Notes: a model not told the origin generated them from the letters alone. A stretch of DNA of 64,000 nt from Prochlorococcus sp. AG-355-A18 (GCA_003280985.1 QCDH01000001.1:62001-126000); one strand, 5' to 3'. Positions 9,960-19,954 are shown, numbered from the stretch's first letter. Numbers and translations are program-made.

Positions 9960-10100
9960 TTAATTTTTAGAACTCCTACCTTTTTTTAAGAATGTTTTAC
10001 TAATTTCTTTTTTTGTTAGTTGAATAGGTTTTACTAAACCTGCATCCCCATGAGTTGGACAATAATAAGTCATAAGCATCCACTTTTTTTCCTGGTCCAT
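9960..10100 (-). CDS. hypothetical protein, 46 aa
   Basis: MDQEKKWMLMTYYCPTHGDAGLVKPIQLTKKEISKTFLKKGRSSKN. Confidence 0.4.
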   Translation of the reverse strand: MDQEKKWMLMTYYCPTHGDAGLVKPIQLTKKEISKTFLKKGRSSKN

Positions 10101-10286
10101 AAGTGCTCTTTGTAGATAATGGTTAAGTTAATAGGACGACTTATGAAAAAATTGATTTTTTTTAATCTTTTTTTCTGTTTTACTTAATAATTTAAAAAAT
10201 TTTGAATCTATTCTCACTAAATAGATATAAATACGCATGACTTTTAAGAAAAATCCTGCTATCTATAAATAAATTCAAAATTATTC

Positions 10287-10418
10287 ATGTCTCTAGAATC
10301 TATATTGATGGTAGTTGCTCCAATCTGTCTATTTACTGTTGGAGTCATTGTTTTACCTATCCTAGTAAAGCCACGGAAACAATCTGGTTTACCTAAGAGG
10401 TATATACGCGGTCTTTAA
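10287..10418 (+). CDS. hypothetical single-TM protein, 43 aa
   Basis: MSLESILMVVAPICLFTVGVIVLPILVKPRKQSGLPKRYIRGL. Confidence 0.45.
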   Translation: MSLESILMVVAPICLFTVGVIVLPILVKPRKQSGLPKRYIRGL

Positions 10419-10614
10419 ATTAATTAAGCTTTAAAGAAGAGCAAAAATAATCTGCATAAAAATAATTAAATAGAAAAATAAAAAGATTGCGATAAAAAAA
10501 TAAAATAAAAAAGTTTGGCGCCAGTAATTTTATTTGAAGATCAAATTGAAATCGTTACAATTTTATCCAAAAAACATTATAAATTCTTTTCATCATGAGA
10601 TCCTGTGATGGATA

Positions 10615-11832
10615 ATGGAATATATAAATTCACTTTTATTTAACAAAATTTTTAAACAAAAAAATTTGAGTAATATAAAATTTTCAGGTCTTAAAGGCCA
10701 AGCGCTTGTAATAGAGGATAAGGATATTCCAAGCATAAGAGAATTTCAGGATGTTATCCCAGATCACTACTTTAAGTGCAATACCAAAACTTCTTTGAAG
10801 TATCTTTTACAATCGGCTTTAATCCAATCATTAGTAGTTGCGATAGGGTTATCTATTCCATTTACCCCAAAAATGGCCCCAATTTGGATTATTTACGCAT
10901 TACTGTCAGGTACCACTGCTATGGGATTCTGGGTAATTGCCCATGAATGTGGACATGGAGCATTCTCTAAAAACAAGACATTGGAATCCATAACAGGTTA
11001 TTTACTGCATTCATTACTTCTAGTTCCTTATTTTTCTTGGCAGCGTTCTCATGCTGTTCATCATCGATTCACAAATAACATTACCAATGGAGAAACTCAC
11101 GTCCCTTTAGTTATTCAAGGGAATGGAGTTACAGAAAAAGTTGGCGGAGAAAAAGAATTACATTTTTCAAATTCCTTAGGTAAGAAAAAGTATGGAATTC
11201 TTCAACTTGTTTTACATCTAATATTTGGCTGGCCTGCTTATCTACTTACGGGAAGTACAGGAGGTATTAAATATGGTATTTCAAATCATTTTTGGCCAAT
11301 TAAACCATTTTCTAACGCATTATGGCCATCAATATGGGCTAAGAAAGTTTGGATATCAAATATTGGTGTAGGTTTGACATTATTGGGGATTGTTTATTTA
11401 TTTTTCAAGTATGGATTATTTCCAGTAATTGCTATGTATTTTGGTCCTTTATTAGTGGTTAATTGTTGGCTAGTAGTTTATACATGGCTTCATCATACAG
11501 ATTCAGATGTACCTCATCTTTCAAATACGGAATTTTCCTTTATGAAAGGCGCATTTCTATCTATTGACAGGCCTTACGGTAAAGTACTTAATTTTCTTCA
11601 CCATAATATTGGTTCTAGCCATGTCGTTCATCATGTATGTCCAACGATCCCTCATTATCATGCAAAAAAGGCAACTGTCTTAATTAAAAAAGCCTTTAAA
11701 AAAGTATATCTTTTTAATCCTGATCCAATACACAAAGCTTTATGGAATATTGCTTGCAATTGCGTTGCTGTTAAGCCAGACATCAAGAGAGGAAGATATA
11801 TATGGCAATCGTCATACAAAATGGTGGATTAA
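10615..11832 (+). CDS. fatty acid desaturase (DesA/omega-type)
   Basis: HECGHGAF, HAVHHRF, HVVHHVCPTIPHYHA histidine boxes; membrane topology. Confidence 0.85.
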   Translation: MEYINSLLFNKIFKQKNLSNIKFSGLKGQALVIEDKDIPSIREFQDVIPDHYFKCNTKTSLKYLLQSALIQSLVVAIGLSIPFTPKMAPIWIIYALLSGTTAMGFWVIAHECGHGAFSKNKTLESITGYLLHSLLLVPYFSWQRSHAVHHRFTNNITNGETHVPLVIQGNGVTEKVGGEKELHFSNSLGKKKYGILQLVLHLIFGWPAYLLTGSTGGIKYGISNHFWPIKPFSNALWPSIWAKKVWISNIGVGLTLLGIVYLFFKYGLFPVIAMYFGPLLVVNCWLVVYTWLHHTDSDVPHLSNTEFSFMKGAFLSIDRPYGKVLNFLHHNIGSSHVVHHVCPTIPHYHAKKATVLIKKAFKKVYLFNPDPIHKALWNIACNCVAVKPDIKRGRYIWQSSYKMVD

Positions 11833-11950
11833 AAACACAATAGGCATCAATTCTTTATCACATTAATTTACGCAAATCTGAAAAGAATATAAAAGAATTA
11901 GCAATAGCAAATTTTTCATCTTAGAAAAATATCTAGATAAATTAATTCTA

Positions 11951-12112
11951 ATGAGTGGTGACAATTTGCATGGTAAGCAGCCTATTAAATTTTATTCGGA
12001 AATAATAACACTTACAAAAGTTGAATTATTAGAAAGACATTTGAGTTTAGGCGAAAAAATTTCAGATTTAGATCAAAAGCATAAAGAATGGAGCAAAAAA
12101 CTATTAGGCTGA
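11951..12112 (+). CDS. hypothetical protein, 53 aa
   Basis: MSGDNLHGKQPIKFYSEIITLTKVELLERHLSLGEKISDLDQKHKEWSKKLLG. Confidence 0.45.
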   Translation: MSGDNLHGKQPIKFYSEIITLTKVELLERHLSLGEKISDLDQKHKEWSKKLLG

Positions 12113-12164
12113 TTATTGAATATTATGAATTTTATAACTTATTGATATTTGTATTTACTTATCA

Positions 12165-12779
12165 TTAAGTTTTTCTGAAAATAATTGAAAAATTATTTGC
12201 AGGCATAGCAATCATATCTTCTTGATAAAAACCATTTTTCTTACTCTCATAACAAACTTCCTCAAGATTTTTAATACCCCAAAGATCATTTTGCCTTTTC
12301 AATGAATTATCGAAAAAATAATTACTTTCGCTTGTATGCTTATTACAAATTTTGAATGGTCCATACAATATCAAAAATTGTCCATTTTTAAGTAATTTTC
12401 CTGACTCTCTAAAGAGTGCGACAGTACAAGACCACTGTGCTACATGAATCATATTTATAGAGACTATTCCTTGCAAGGAATGACCTAATCTCAATGGAAT
12501 TTTCCAAGGAATTTTTTCTACATCAATCGCAAGAGGCTTAGGCATTTTCTTAGTTAAGTCTTCATGCTCAATCCAAGAGTTTATACTTTTTCTATGCATT
12601 AACTCCGGATCACTTGTTTGCCAAATTATTTCTTGAAAGCGTTTTTGAAAAAACACTGCATGTTCACCGCTACCACTCCCGATTTCTAATACTGAACCTT
12701 TTTTTATAATTCTGGATAGTACATCACTAATGCACTCTCTATTTCTTTGAGTTGCAGGAAAAAAAAGTCTATTATCCAA
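12165..12779 (-). CDS. DUF938 class I SAM-dependent methyltransferase
   Basis: VLEIGSGSGEHAVFFQKRF; NMIHVAQW. Confidence 0.85.
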   Translation of the reverse strand: MDNRLFFPATQRNRECISDVLSRIIKKGSVLEIGSGSGEHAVFFQKRFQEIIWQTSDPELMHRKSINSWIEHEDLTKKMPKPLAIDVEKIPWKIPLRLGHSLQGIVSINMIHVAQWSCTVALFRESGKLLKNGQFLILYGPFKICNKHTSESNYFFDNSLKRQNDLWGIKNLEEVCYESKKNGFYQEDMIAMPANNFSIIFRKT

Positions 12780-12830
12780 AATTAAAAAAATTTGGCTTTT
12801 ATTACTAAGAATAAATTCTAAAATCGTTTA

Positions 12831-12995
12831 TTATTTAATCTTTCTCAATTTAGGAGTCTTGAAAAACATAATTTTAAGGCTAAAGAATAATATTGAAATT
12901 GTAAGAGCCGGCAAGATATAAAGTATTAAATCAGAACTCATTAGAGAAGGAATTCTTCCAAAAATTAAATGCATGTAAAAAGTCGTAAAAGACAT
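12831..12995 (-). CDS. hypothetical membrane protein, 54 aa
   Basis: MSFTTFYMHLIFGRIPSLMSSDLILYILPALTISILFFSLKIMFFKTPKLRKIK. Confidence 0.45.
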   Translation of the reverse strand: MSFTTFYMHLIFGRIPSLMSSDLILYILPALTISILFFSLKIMFFKTPKLRKIK

Positions 12996-13083
12996 AAATC
13001 AACTATATATCTATTGTATTAATAGCAATAATTTGAATTCTAAAAACTACTTTCTAGTCAAAAATAAAACTTTTCATAAAAAA

Positions 13084-13113
13084 GAGTCAGCCTGTATCCC
13101 TACTAGCTGACTC
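13084..13113. terminator. hairpin gagtcagc-N14-gctgactc
   Basis: 8-bp perfect inverted repeat in the gap between 12995 and 13351. Confidence 0.5.
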
Positions 13114-13350
13114 TCGTAACATATTAATTTAAATTACCTTTAAATGAGGATAAAACTCTAAAAAAACAAGATAAAAATGTTATGTTTTTTTCAAAATCAA
13201 GAACGCATTACAAAAACACCCTTAAGGTATATTTCGACACACTTATGTAGCAGTTTTTAAATTTTTCTGACAAAGCAAGGGCAAATCCCTTATTTTCTTT
13301 ACATTACTAAATAAATATGTTATATTTGTTTACAAATTACATAATCAAAA

Positions 13351-13458
13351 ATGACTCCAGAAGCAGAACGTTTTAACGGTTGGGCAGCAATGTTAGGTTT
13401 CGTTGCAGCAGTTGGTGCGTACGTCACAACGGGCCAAATCATTCCAGGTTGGTTCTAA
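13351..13458 (+). CDS. hli: high-light-inducible protein (35 aa)
   Basis: MTPEAERFNGWAAMLGFVAAVGAYVTTGQIIPGWF. Confidence 0.9.
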   Translation: MTPEAERFNGWAAMLGFVAAVGAYVTTGQIIPGWF

Positions 13459-13598
13459 TGAAGAATAACGAACCAAAAATAGTAGAAAAAGAAAAAATCG
13501 TTGCTGAAAAGCTTAACGGTAGATTCGCTATGTTAGGTTTTGTTGCTCTCGTTGGAGCATACTTAACTACAGGTCAAATTATTCCTGGTTTTATTTAA
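13458..13598 (+). CDS. hli: high-light-inducible protein (46 aa)
   Basis: MKNNEPKIVEKEKIVAEKLNGRFAMLGFVALVGAYLTTGQIIPGFI; TAATG overlap with upstream hli. Confidence 0.9.
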   Translation: MKNNEPKIVEKEKIVAEKLNGRFAMLGFVALVGAYLTTGQIIPGFI

Positions 13599-13617
13599 AT
13601 AAATTTTTTATCCTCCA

Positions 13618-13653
13618 AATAGTCTAATTTAAAACTAAATTAGGCTATTTTTT
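13618..13653 (+). terminator. rho-independent terminator after hli pair
   Basis: aatagtctaattt-aaaact-aaattaggctatt followed by T tract. Confidence 0.75.
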
Positions 13654-13828
13654 ATGGATTTTTTACTAATTTAATAATCTTAATTGGCGAAAAAAGATTT
13701 AATCTGATGGAGGAATTGATGATTTTTACTAATTTTTAAATAAAATATTAATTTGATTATTCTTCTTCTTTAAAACTTAAATTTTTTGTTAAATAATGCT
13801 ATCTTTATCGAAATAATTCAAGAATTTA

Positions 13829-13957
13829 ATGAGAGTAAAGCTTGAACCGGAGACAGCATTCATAGGCAAAAAGTTTGCTTATATATTTCTAGGAATTATA
13901 TTTACCCTAAATGCCATTACTTTTATTTGGTTTTTTTTATTTTCAAATTTAAAATAA
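13829..13957 (+). CDS. hypothetical single-TM protein, 42 aa
   Basis: MRVKLEPETAFIGKKFAYIFLGIIFTLNAITFIWFFLFSNLK. Confidence 0.5.
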   Translation: MRVKLEPETAFIGKKFAYIFLGIIFTLNAITFIWFFLFSNLK

Positions 13958-14027
13958 AAACTAAATTTTTTTCTAAAAAAAATAATATAGCTTATAAAAA
14001 GAGTTTATAAAACCAGTCATTTGGTGA

Positions 14028-14234
14028 CTAAAAAATTCCAGGAATAATCTGTCCTGTTGTTACATAGGCGCCTAATAATGCTACGAAACCAACCATAGCC
14101 CATCTACCATTTACTTTTTCTGCATTTTGAGGATATCCATCGTAAGACACAGTTTCATCAATATAAGGCCTAGTTTCTGATGGGAACATATTTTGTCTTC
14201 CACCTGATTCTGTAGTAACTCCTGATTTTGTCAT
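14028..14234 (-). CDS. hli: high-light-inducible protein (68 aa)
   Basis: AEKVNGRWAMVGFVALLGAYVTTGQIIPGIF. Confidence 0.9.
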   Translation of the reverse strand: MTKSGVTTESGGRQNMFPSETRPYIDETVSYDGYPQNAEKVNGRWAMVGFVALLGAYVTTGQIIPGIF

Positions 14235-14688
14235 TAAAAAGATAATAATTGTTAACTAAAGTAACACGAATATTAACTTATGTAAACCAAATCTCTAAGA
14301 ATTTTTCCTCTGAGTATTCATGTTTTGAGGTAATATGTGACATTTCTGTTTAAAAATTAACAAGCTGTGCTTAAAAAAATCACTTTTTTATTATCAAATT
14401 CGCAATCAATTTTTAAAAATAAGCATTTATACTCACAGTAAGTAATTTTACTTAGTAGAATTAAAAGGCATTTAGGAAGTGCTTAGCTGGTTAAGTCAAA
14501 AAATTCTGAGTTAACTAGGTCGTCATGAGCTTGCCGGTGGGATACTTGCAGGCTCTTTCAATTTTAAAAGCAAGCAAATATACTAAGCAGAAAGACATTA
14601 TTTGAACTATAGAATTAAATCTTGAAGATTCTTTATAATGTCAAATTTTTATTTATTTGCTAGATAAATAATAGACTGAACAACATAT

Positions 14689-14790
14689 ATGTCTTTAGAT
14701 TTTATTCTCATTCCATCTTGTATTTTGATTATTCTTTTTCTTTTAAATCGTGAAAATATGATCTACAAAAGAAATCAAAAGGTTAAATAA
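14689..14790 (+). CDS. hypothetical single-TM microprotein
   Basis: MSLDFILIPSCILIILFLLNRENMIYKRNQKVK. Confidence 0.4.
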   Translation: MSLDFILIPSCILIILFLLNRENMIYKRNQKVK

Positions 14791-15216
14791 TATCATTATT
14801 CTAAAAAAGCTTAGTACTTAAGATTTGAGATCGTAAAACTTATGTATTTCATGAAAATAATAGATTTTTAAAAAAGTACCTTAATATAAGGTAGTGTGAA
14901 AACTCAGAGAATTTGGTAGAAAAACTATAATGACCTTTTTCTTAAAATTAATTTGTTCCAATATAGTTTTGCATTATTGATTTGATTTAGTTTTTGTTGG
15001 CAGTGTATGCAATTGCATTCATATATGGAAGTTTTATGTTTCATACCTGACTCCTTTATTTTTAAGAAACCAGATTTTTTGTTTTACTGCAAGTATAAAA
15101 CTATTTTTTTGAACATTGATAAATTAAATTTCTTTTCATACGAATTTTATCTTGGTTTATACAACATTCATATTTTATAATGCGGGAAAAGACAGTACAA
15201 ATTAAATAAATTTCTT

Positions 15217-16422
15217 TTGAAACTTTCAAATCAAACAGTAATTAAAAAAACTTTCAATAAAATAATTTCTCCTTGGTATTCAATACCTTTAATAGATAGG
15301 TGGTTATTAGGTCAAATCATCCCTCCTATGATATTTGCAATTTCTGCATTTACTGTTATTTCATTATCTGTTGGGGTGATGTTCGATCTTATAAGAAAAA
15401 TTGTTGAATTTGGGTTGCCTCTATTTTTAGCTTTAAAAGTTCTTTTTTTTAGTTTACCCAGCTTTTTAGTTTTATCATTTCCAATGGCAGTTTTGCTTTC
15501 TACATTATTGGCATATGGCAAATTATCAAGTAATTCTGAGCTATTAGCATTGAAATCCCTAGGGATAAAAACATCAAGAATTATATCTCCAGCTATTGCC
15601 CTTTCAATATTTATGACAGGTTTAACTTTTTACTTTAATGATAATTTAGTTCCTGCAAGTAACAAGTTAGCTGAAACAACATTAAGAGCAGGAATTGGAA
15701 GTTCCTTTAGCGGTGAAAAAGGGAAAGACAATATTATGTTTTCGAGATATGGTTCTAGGATAAATGCATCAACTAAAAAGCCAACAAAAATAAATACTTA
15801 CCTTACTCATATATTTTATGCTTCATGGTATGAAAACAACATTATGGAGGGTGTTACAGTATTGGATTTTTCGAGAGAAGATTTTCAACAAGTCTTAAAG
15901 GCAAAGACAGCAAAATTCGACTCAAATAACTCCTCTTGGATATTTTCCGAAGGAAGTATTGTATCAATAAATCCAAATGGCCAAATTACAAATATTCAAT
16001 TTAAAGAATATACCTATCCATTTGTAGAGGGGCCATTGGAGTTAGCAAAAGTGCCTAAAGATGCTAATGAAATGACTTTAAAGCAGGCTTTAAAAGCAGA
16101 AAAAATTTATAAAAAAACTGGAAACTTAAAAGAATTAAGAAGAATTAAAGTCCGCATCCAAGAAAAATTTACTCTGCCTTTTGCATGCTTGGTATTTGGT
16201 TTAATAGGAAGCAGTTTAGGATCTAAATCTAATTTAAGATCTTCAAAAAGTCAGGGGTTTGGATTAAGTGTGATTCTTATATTAATTTATTATGTAATGT
16301 CATTTATATTTAGTTCATTTGGAGTGAAAGGCATTTTAACTCCTATTTTGGCTGCATGGTTACCTGTCTTAATTTCTTTAGCAGGTGGAATTTATTTATT
16401 AAGAAAATCAAGTTCTTTTTAA
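15217..16422 (+). CDS. LptF/LptG (YjgP/YjgQ) family permease
   Basis: 401 aa; IDRWLLGQIIPPMIFAISAFTVI; KLPFACLVFGLIGSSLG-type C-terminal TM block; TTG start. Confidence 0.85.
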   Translation: MKLSNQTVIKKTFNKIISPWYSIPLIDRWLLGQIIPPMIFAISAFTVISLSVGVMFDLIRKIVEFGLPLFLALKVLFFSLPSFLVLSFPMAVLLSTLLAYGKLSSNSELLALKSLGIKTSRIISPAIALSIFMTGLTFYFNDNLVPASNKLAETTLRAGIGSSFSGEKGKDNIMFSRYGSRINASTKKPTKINTYLTHIFYASWYENNIMEGVTVLDFSREDFQQVLKAKTAKFDSNNSSWIFSEGSIVSINPNGQITNIQFKEYTYPFVEGPLELAKVPKDANEMTLKQALKAEKIYKKTGNLKELRRIKVRIQEKFTLPFACLVFGLIGSSLGSKSNLRSSKSQGFGLSVILILIYYVMSFIFSSFGVKGILTPILAAWLPVLISLAGGIYLLRKSSSF

Positions 16423-16489
16423 GACTTTAGGACCATTAATATGCATATAAGTAATTAGCTGAATTTTTTTATATGAGATTCTTTGATCT

Positions 16490-17074
16490 CTATATCCCAT
16501 CTATTTCTTTATAACCATACCAATCAGGATAATTGTTCTCTTCAATAAAATTATTATCTGGGGTTAATTCTATTTGCCATTTACCTATCTTTTTTATTAG
16601 TTCACAATCATCACAACGTAATAACATTCCTACTGAAGCAATATCATCTTTATGCTTCTTTTTACAGCCAATAAGCCATTTAGATTCAGCTATATTTCTT
16701 GCCTCTATTTTAGTTGAAGCTATAACCAATCCAAACTGATGTTTTTCTTGCATAGAAGTTGGACTATAGCCTCCAATATTTACAAACCATAAATTGTTTT
16801 TGGCCTTATTTTGTTTTACTAATTTCTTTTTATCTATGTTACCCATTTCAAAATTTATTAAATTAATCTTATATCCATCTATATATTCAATTTTTTTATA
16901 GCTATCAATATGCAACCCTACTGGAGATCCAAACCAATCCTTTCTTAAAGTATCGTATGTATCCTCAATTTTAGATCCAACAACCCATCTAACGTCGTGA
17001 AGTTCAATGTTAGCTTTTTTTGCTCTTCCTCCAAGCACAACCAAATAAAGAAAGTTATTCTCTAATTTTTTCAC
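16490..17074 (-). CDS. DUF1543 domain protein
   Basis: LYLVVLGGRAKKANIELHDVRWVVG...ESKWLIGCKKKHKDDIASV. Confidence 0.8.
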   Translation of the reverse strand: MKKLENNFLYLVVLGGRAKKANIELHDVRWVVGSKIEDTYDTLRKDWFGSPVGLHIDSYKKIEYIDGYKINLINFEMGNIDKKKLVKQNKAKNNLWFVNIGGYSPTSMQEKHQFGLVIASTKIEARNIAESKWLIGCKKKHKDDIASVGMLLRCDDCELIKKIGKWQIELTPDNNFIEENNYPDWYGYKEIDGI

Positions 17075-17161
17075 TTTTATTTACTAAATTTTATTTCTTA
17101 GACTTTAATTTAAATTATCAATATTTACCTTGCAGATTATTTTACAAATTCAGAGATTCAC

Positions 17162-17305
17162 TTAATTAAACCAACCTTTCTTCTTTGCCTTAACTTTTGG
17201 TGAGGTCTGAATCTTAGGATCTTCGTCAACTCTACCTTTAATAATCATTAAGGGGACTATTGCCCATAGAGCTAAAAATAATATCCAGAAAAGGTAAATG
17301 TTCAT
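17162..17305 (-). CDS. hypothetical single-TM protein, 47 aa
   Basis: MNIYLFWILFLALWAIVPLMIIKGRVDEDPKIQTSPKVKAKKKGWFN. Confidence 0.55.
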   Translation of the reverse strand: MNIYLFWILFLALWAIVPLMIIKGRVDEDPKIQTSPKVKAKKKGWFN

Positions 17306-17593
17306 AGTATTAAGTTCATTGACATCATAATAAAATTAACTAAATATTATTCGTGAGTTTCTTTTTAAAGTTCTAATTTAGATGTATAATATATTATTTA
17401 TTATTTAATAAAAGCTAAATAAAATATTTAATAAATTCTTATAAGGCAATTAAATAATCGCACTCAACATAACCACTGCTTTGCTTCAGGATTTGTAGAG
17501 TGCATTTTTATAATGACATGATAAAAATTTTTTCGTGAATATTTCAAATCAACATAATTTTATATAAAATTAAATAAGCAAAGTTAAAGATGA

Positions 17594-17749
17594 TTGAAAA
17601 AATGTGATTTATGTAATAAGCCAGATAAAATTCATTACAGAGTTAAATCCATAATTCATAGAGACTGGATTTTTTGTTGTCAAGAATGTTGGAATGTAAT
17701 TTCTAAACATAAAGATTATTCCTACGGTGGCACAAGAAAGTCCAAATAA
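17594..17749 (+). CDS. cysteine-rich (zinc-ribbon-like) microprotein, TTG start
   Basis: (M)KKCDLCNKPDKIHYRVKSIIHRDWIFCCQECWNVISKHKDYSYGGTRKSK; CX2C...CCX2C. Confidence 0.6.
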   Translation: MKKCDLCNKPDKIHYRVKSIIHRDWIFCCQECWNVISKHKDYSYGGTRKSK

Positions 17750-17918
17750 TAAATTTTCCTGCCAACACATCTGCAAGAAACAATAAAATAATTAGAGCCT
17801 TAGAAATCTATGAAATTAATTTAAATCAGAACTTGACAATTAATGATGATTTATAAACATGATTTATGAAATTTACCAACAAAATTAACTTTCTTTTTTT
17901 TTTTAATTTATCTTTTTA

Positions 17919-18392
17919 ATGTACTTTTTTTGTTATAGAGTCTTGTCTTATTTTGCTAAACCAAACTTTATAGTTTATGACGAATGGTTTGGTAATGATT
18001 TTAAAAAAAATATTCTTTATGTTAAAAATAAAAAAATAGCAAATATTTCGAAAATACATAAATTCTTTTATGAACAATCCAATTACAAAGTTGGGGCCTC
18101 TGAAAACAACTTACAAATAGATATTAATGAAAATAGGGAAGAACTACTTAATAATTATTATTTTGAAAACAATTCTGAAAAATATGATTCATTATCAAAT
18201 AAAAAATTTCTCTTCTTTGAAAAAATTACCAAAAATAAATTTAGATTTTCTATCACTAAGAAAATAATTTATTCTTTATCAATATTTGGATTTGTAATTA
18301 TTTTGGGATTACTACTATTTTTCATTTCGCAATCTAAAAAAAATGAATTAACTTTAACAAATAAATTGACTATATTAGAAAAAGAATTTTAA
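17919..18392 (+). CDS. hypothetical protein with C-terminal TM
   Basis: ORF track. Confidence 0.55.
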   Translation: MYFFCYRVLSYFAKPNFIVYDEWFGNDFKKNILYVKNKKIANISKIHKFFYEQSNYKVGASENNLQIDINENREELLNNYYFENNSEKYDSLSNKKFLFFEKITKNKFRFSITKKIIYSLSIFGFVIILGLLLFFISQSKKNELTLTNKLTILEKEF

Positions 18393-18396
18393 GTTT

Positions 18397-18873
18397 CTAA
18401 AACAAATCATTAATTTCTTTTTTTATAGATTTATACTCTAAATTCATTCGTCTAATAAATTGATCTAATTGTTTTTTAGTATTTTTATATACATTTATTT
18501 TTTGTTTGGTTTTTTGATAGAAAATCGATTCAAATTTTCCTGGACTTACCTCCTCTATCCAATATCCTGCTAAACAATAAATTTTGTTTGGAACAAGAGT
18601 AATAATAAATAATTTTTTGGAATTTTTATATTGATCAATTATATTATTAGCGAAAGTGCCTTTAGTTTTTTTAGTCCCAAATAAAGCAATATCTTTTGCT
18701 AAAGGCTTAAAATTATTCAATAGATTATTACTTTTTTCTATCGTATTTCTAGAAATTATTTTTTCTAAAGAATAACAATAATCCAAAAAATTAGTATTTT
18801 CTTTTTTTGAAGGATATACAGTAATGAGGGAACTTAAAAGTAAAAAAGAAGTTAAAAGAAATTTTTTAAACAT
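18397..18873 (-). CDS. hypothetical secreted protein
   Basis: ORF track; N-terminal signal-like MFKKFLLTSFLLLSSLITVYP. Confidence 0.55.
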   Translation of the reverse strand: MFKKFLLTSFLLLSSLITVYPSKKENTNFLDYCYSLEKIISRNTIEKSNNLLNNFKPLAKDIALFGTKKTKGTFANNIIDQYKNSKKLFIITLVPNKIYCLAGYWIEEVSPGKFESIFYQKTKQKINVYKNTKKQLDQFIRRMNLEYKSIKKEINDLF

Positions 18874-19079
18874 TTATTTTAATTAGATTTATTATTTCAT
18901 AAATATAAAAGGATAATTCATAAATTACTTTTAAATACCTTAATAAGATTAACATTAATTAAAAAGACTTCTATTAATTTAGCTAAACCTCTTTTAGAAA
19001 AATTTAAAAGTATTTCAGACTAATTATTTATCAAACGCATAAAATTTTTTTCATATAATAATGTTATATAAATTCTTTT

Positions 19080-19442
19080 TTGAAAAATAAAAAGGATCAA
19101 ATCTTTTTTAGATTTTTCAAGAGTATAAATTCATCAATATTTATCTCAGCAGCACCAGGCAAAATAAATGATTTTGAAAGAACAGTTGAATATACTTCTT
19201 CAAAAGGCATTCCTTAACAAATTTCATCTATTCTTCTAGTGGTAGCTATTAAATGTCTTATATTAGGTTCTAGATTTTTTATATTTGGAAAAAAGCAAAA
19301 AATCTATTCTGTCTTTTTATTACTATTTCTTATTCCAAAAACAATAATTTTTCATGTATTCCCTTTCCATCAAAGAGCAGTATTTATTAATCTCTGATTG
19401 ATAGGTGGATTAATTATTTCTGCAATAAGGGAACTAAAATAA
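19080..19442 (+). pseudogene. DoxX-family membrane protein, disrupted by TAA (19215) and TGA (19395)
   Basis: One continuous frame: KNKKDQIFFRFFKSINSSIFISAAPGKINDFERTVEYTSSKGIP*QISSILLVVAIKCLILGSRFFIFGKKQKIYSVFLLLFLIPKTIIFHVFPFHQRAVFINL*LIGGLIISAIRELK. Confidence 0.75.
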
Positions 19443-19473
19443 ATAACTTAATTAAAGAAACCTAAATATTTTT

Positions 19474-19668
19474 TTATTTTTTATCTCTTAATTCTGGGAA
19501 GCAATTTGCAATATGAATTAATTCATAAACCTCTTGGCTATCATAATTTTTATTCGGAATTCCACTTCCCACCTCTATCCCTCTATATTTCATCTTCTTT
19601 ATTATCAGTTCTTGTCTTTGTCTACTTGACATAGACATAAATCTTTTAGTTCGTTCTTCTTTATTCAC
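19474..19668 (-). CDS. hypothetical protein, 64 aa
   Basis: ORF track; basic, soluble. Confidence 0.6.
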   Translation of the reverse strand: MNKEERTKRFMSMSSRQRQELIIKKMKYRGIEVGSGIPNKNYDSQEVYELIHIANCFPELRDKK

Positions 19669-19710
19669 AAGATTTTAATTTAGTTAAAACTTATTGTTAG
19701 GTTATTTTAA

Positions 19711-19833
19711 TTAGCGATTCATTAAATAAGTAATAAAACCAGTAAATGTAAGTAATTTAAATCCAATAAAGAAAGGCAAATATTTTTTGACCTTTTTACC
19801 AACGGGCAATAATTTGTTTAATGAATTGATCAT
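19711..19833 (-). CDS. hypothetical membrane microprotein, 40 aa
   Basis: MINSLNKLLPVGKKVKKYLPFFIGFKLLTFTGFITYLMNR. Confidence 0.4.
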   Translation of the reverse strand: MINSLNKLLPVGKKVKKYLPFFIGFKLLTFTGFITYLMNR

Positions 19834-19954
19834 GATTTACATTAAAAATCTAATTACTTCGAACATCCTAACGAATTTTTTTTAGAATTATCCCAATTTG
19901 ATTTGTACACTTTAAAATGTAGATCTAGAATAGAAGGGTTACGTCACTTTTTTT

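Noticed and set aside
13380-13598. Track ORF beginning MGSNVRFRCSSW...
   Set aside because: The 5' extension overlaps hli 13351-13458 out of frame; the real start is ATG 13458 (MKNNEPKIVEKEK)
14462-14530. tRNA-like stretch (cttagctggttaagtc)
   Set aside because: No acceptor stem, anticodon arm or T-arm motif could be assembled
15007-15018. 12-bp palindrome ATGCAATTGCAT upstream of the LptF/G-like gene
   Set aside because: Short AT-rich palindromes are expected by chance in this composition; no second copy or positional support
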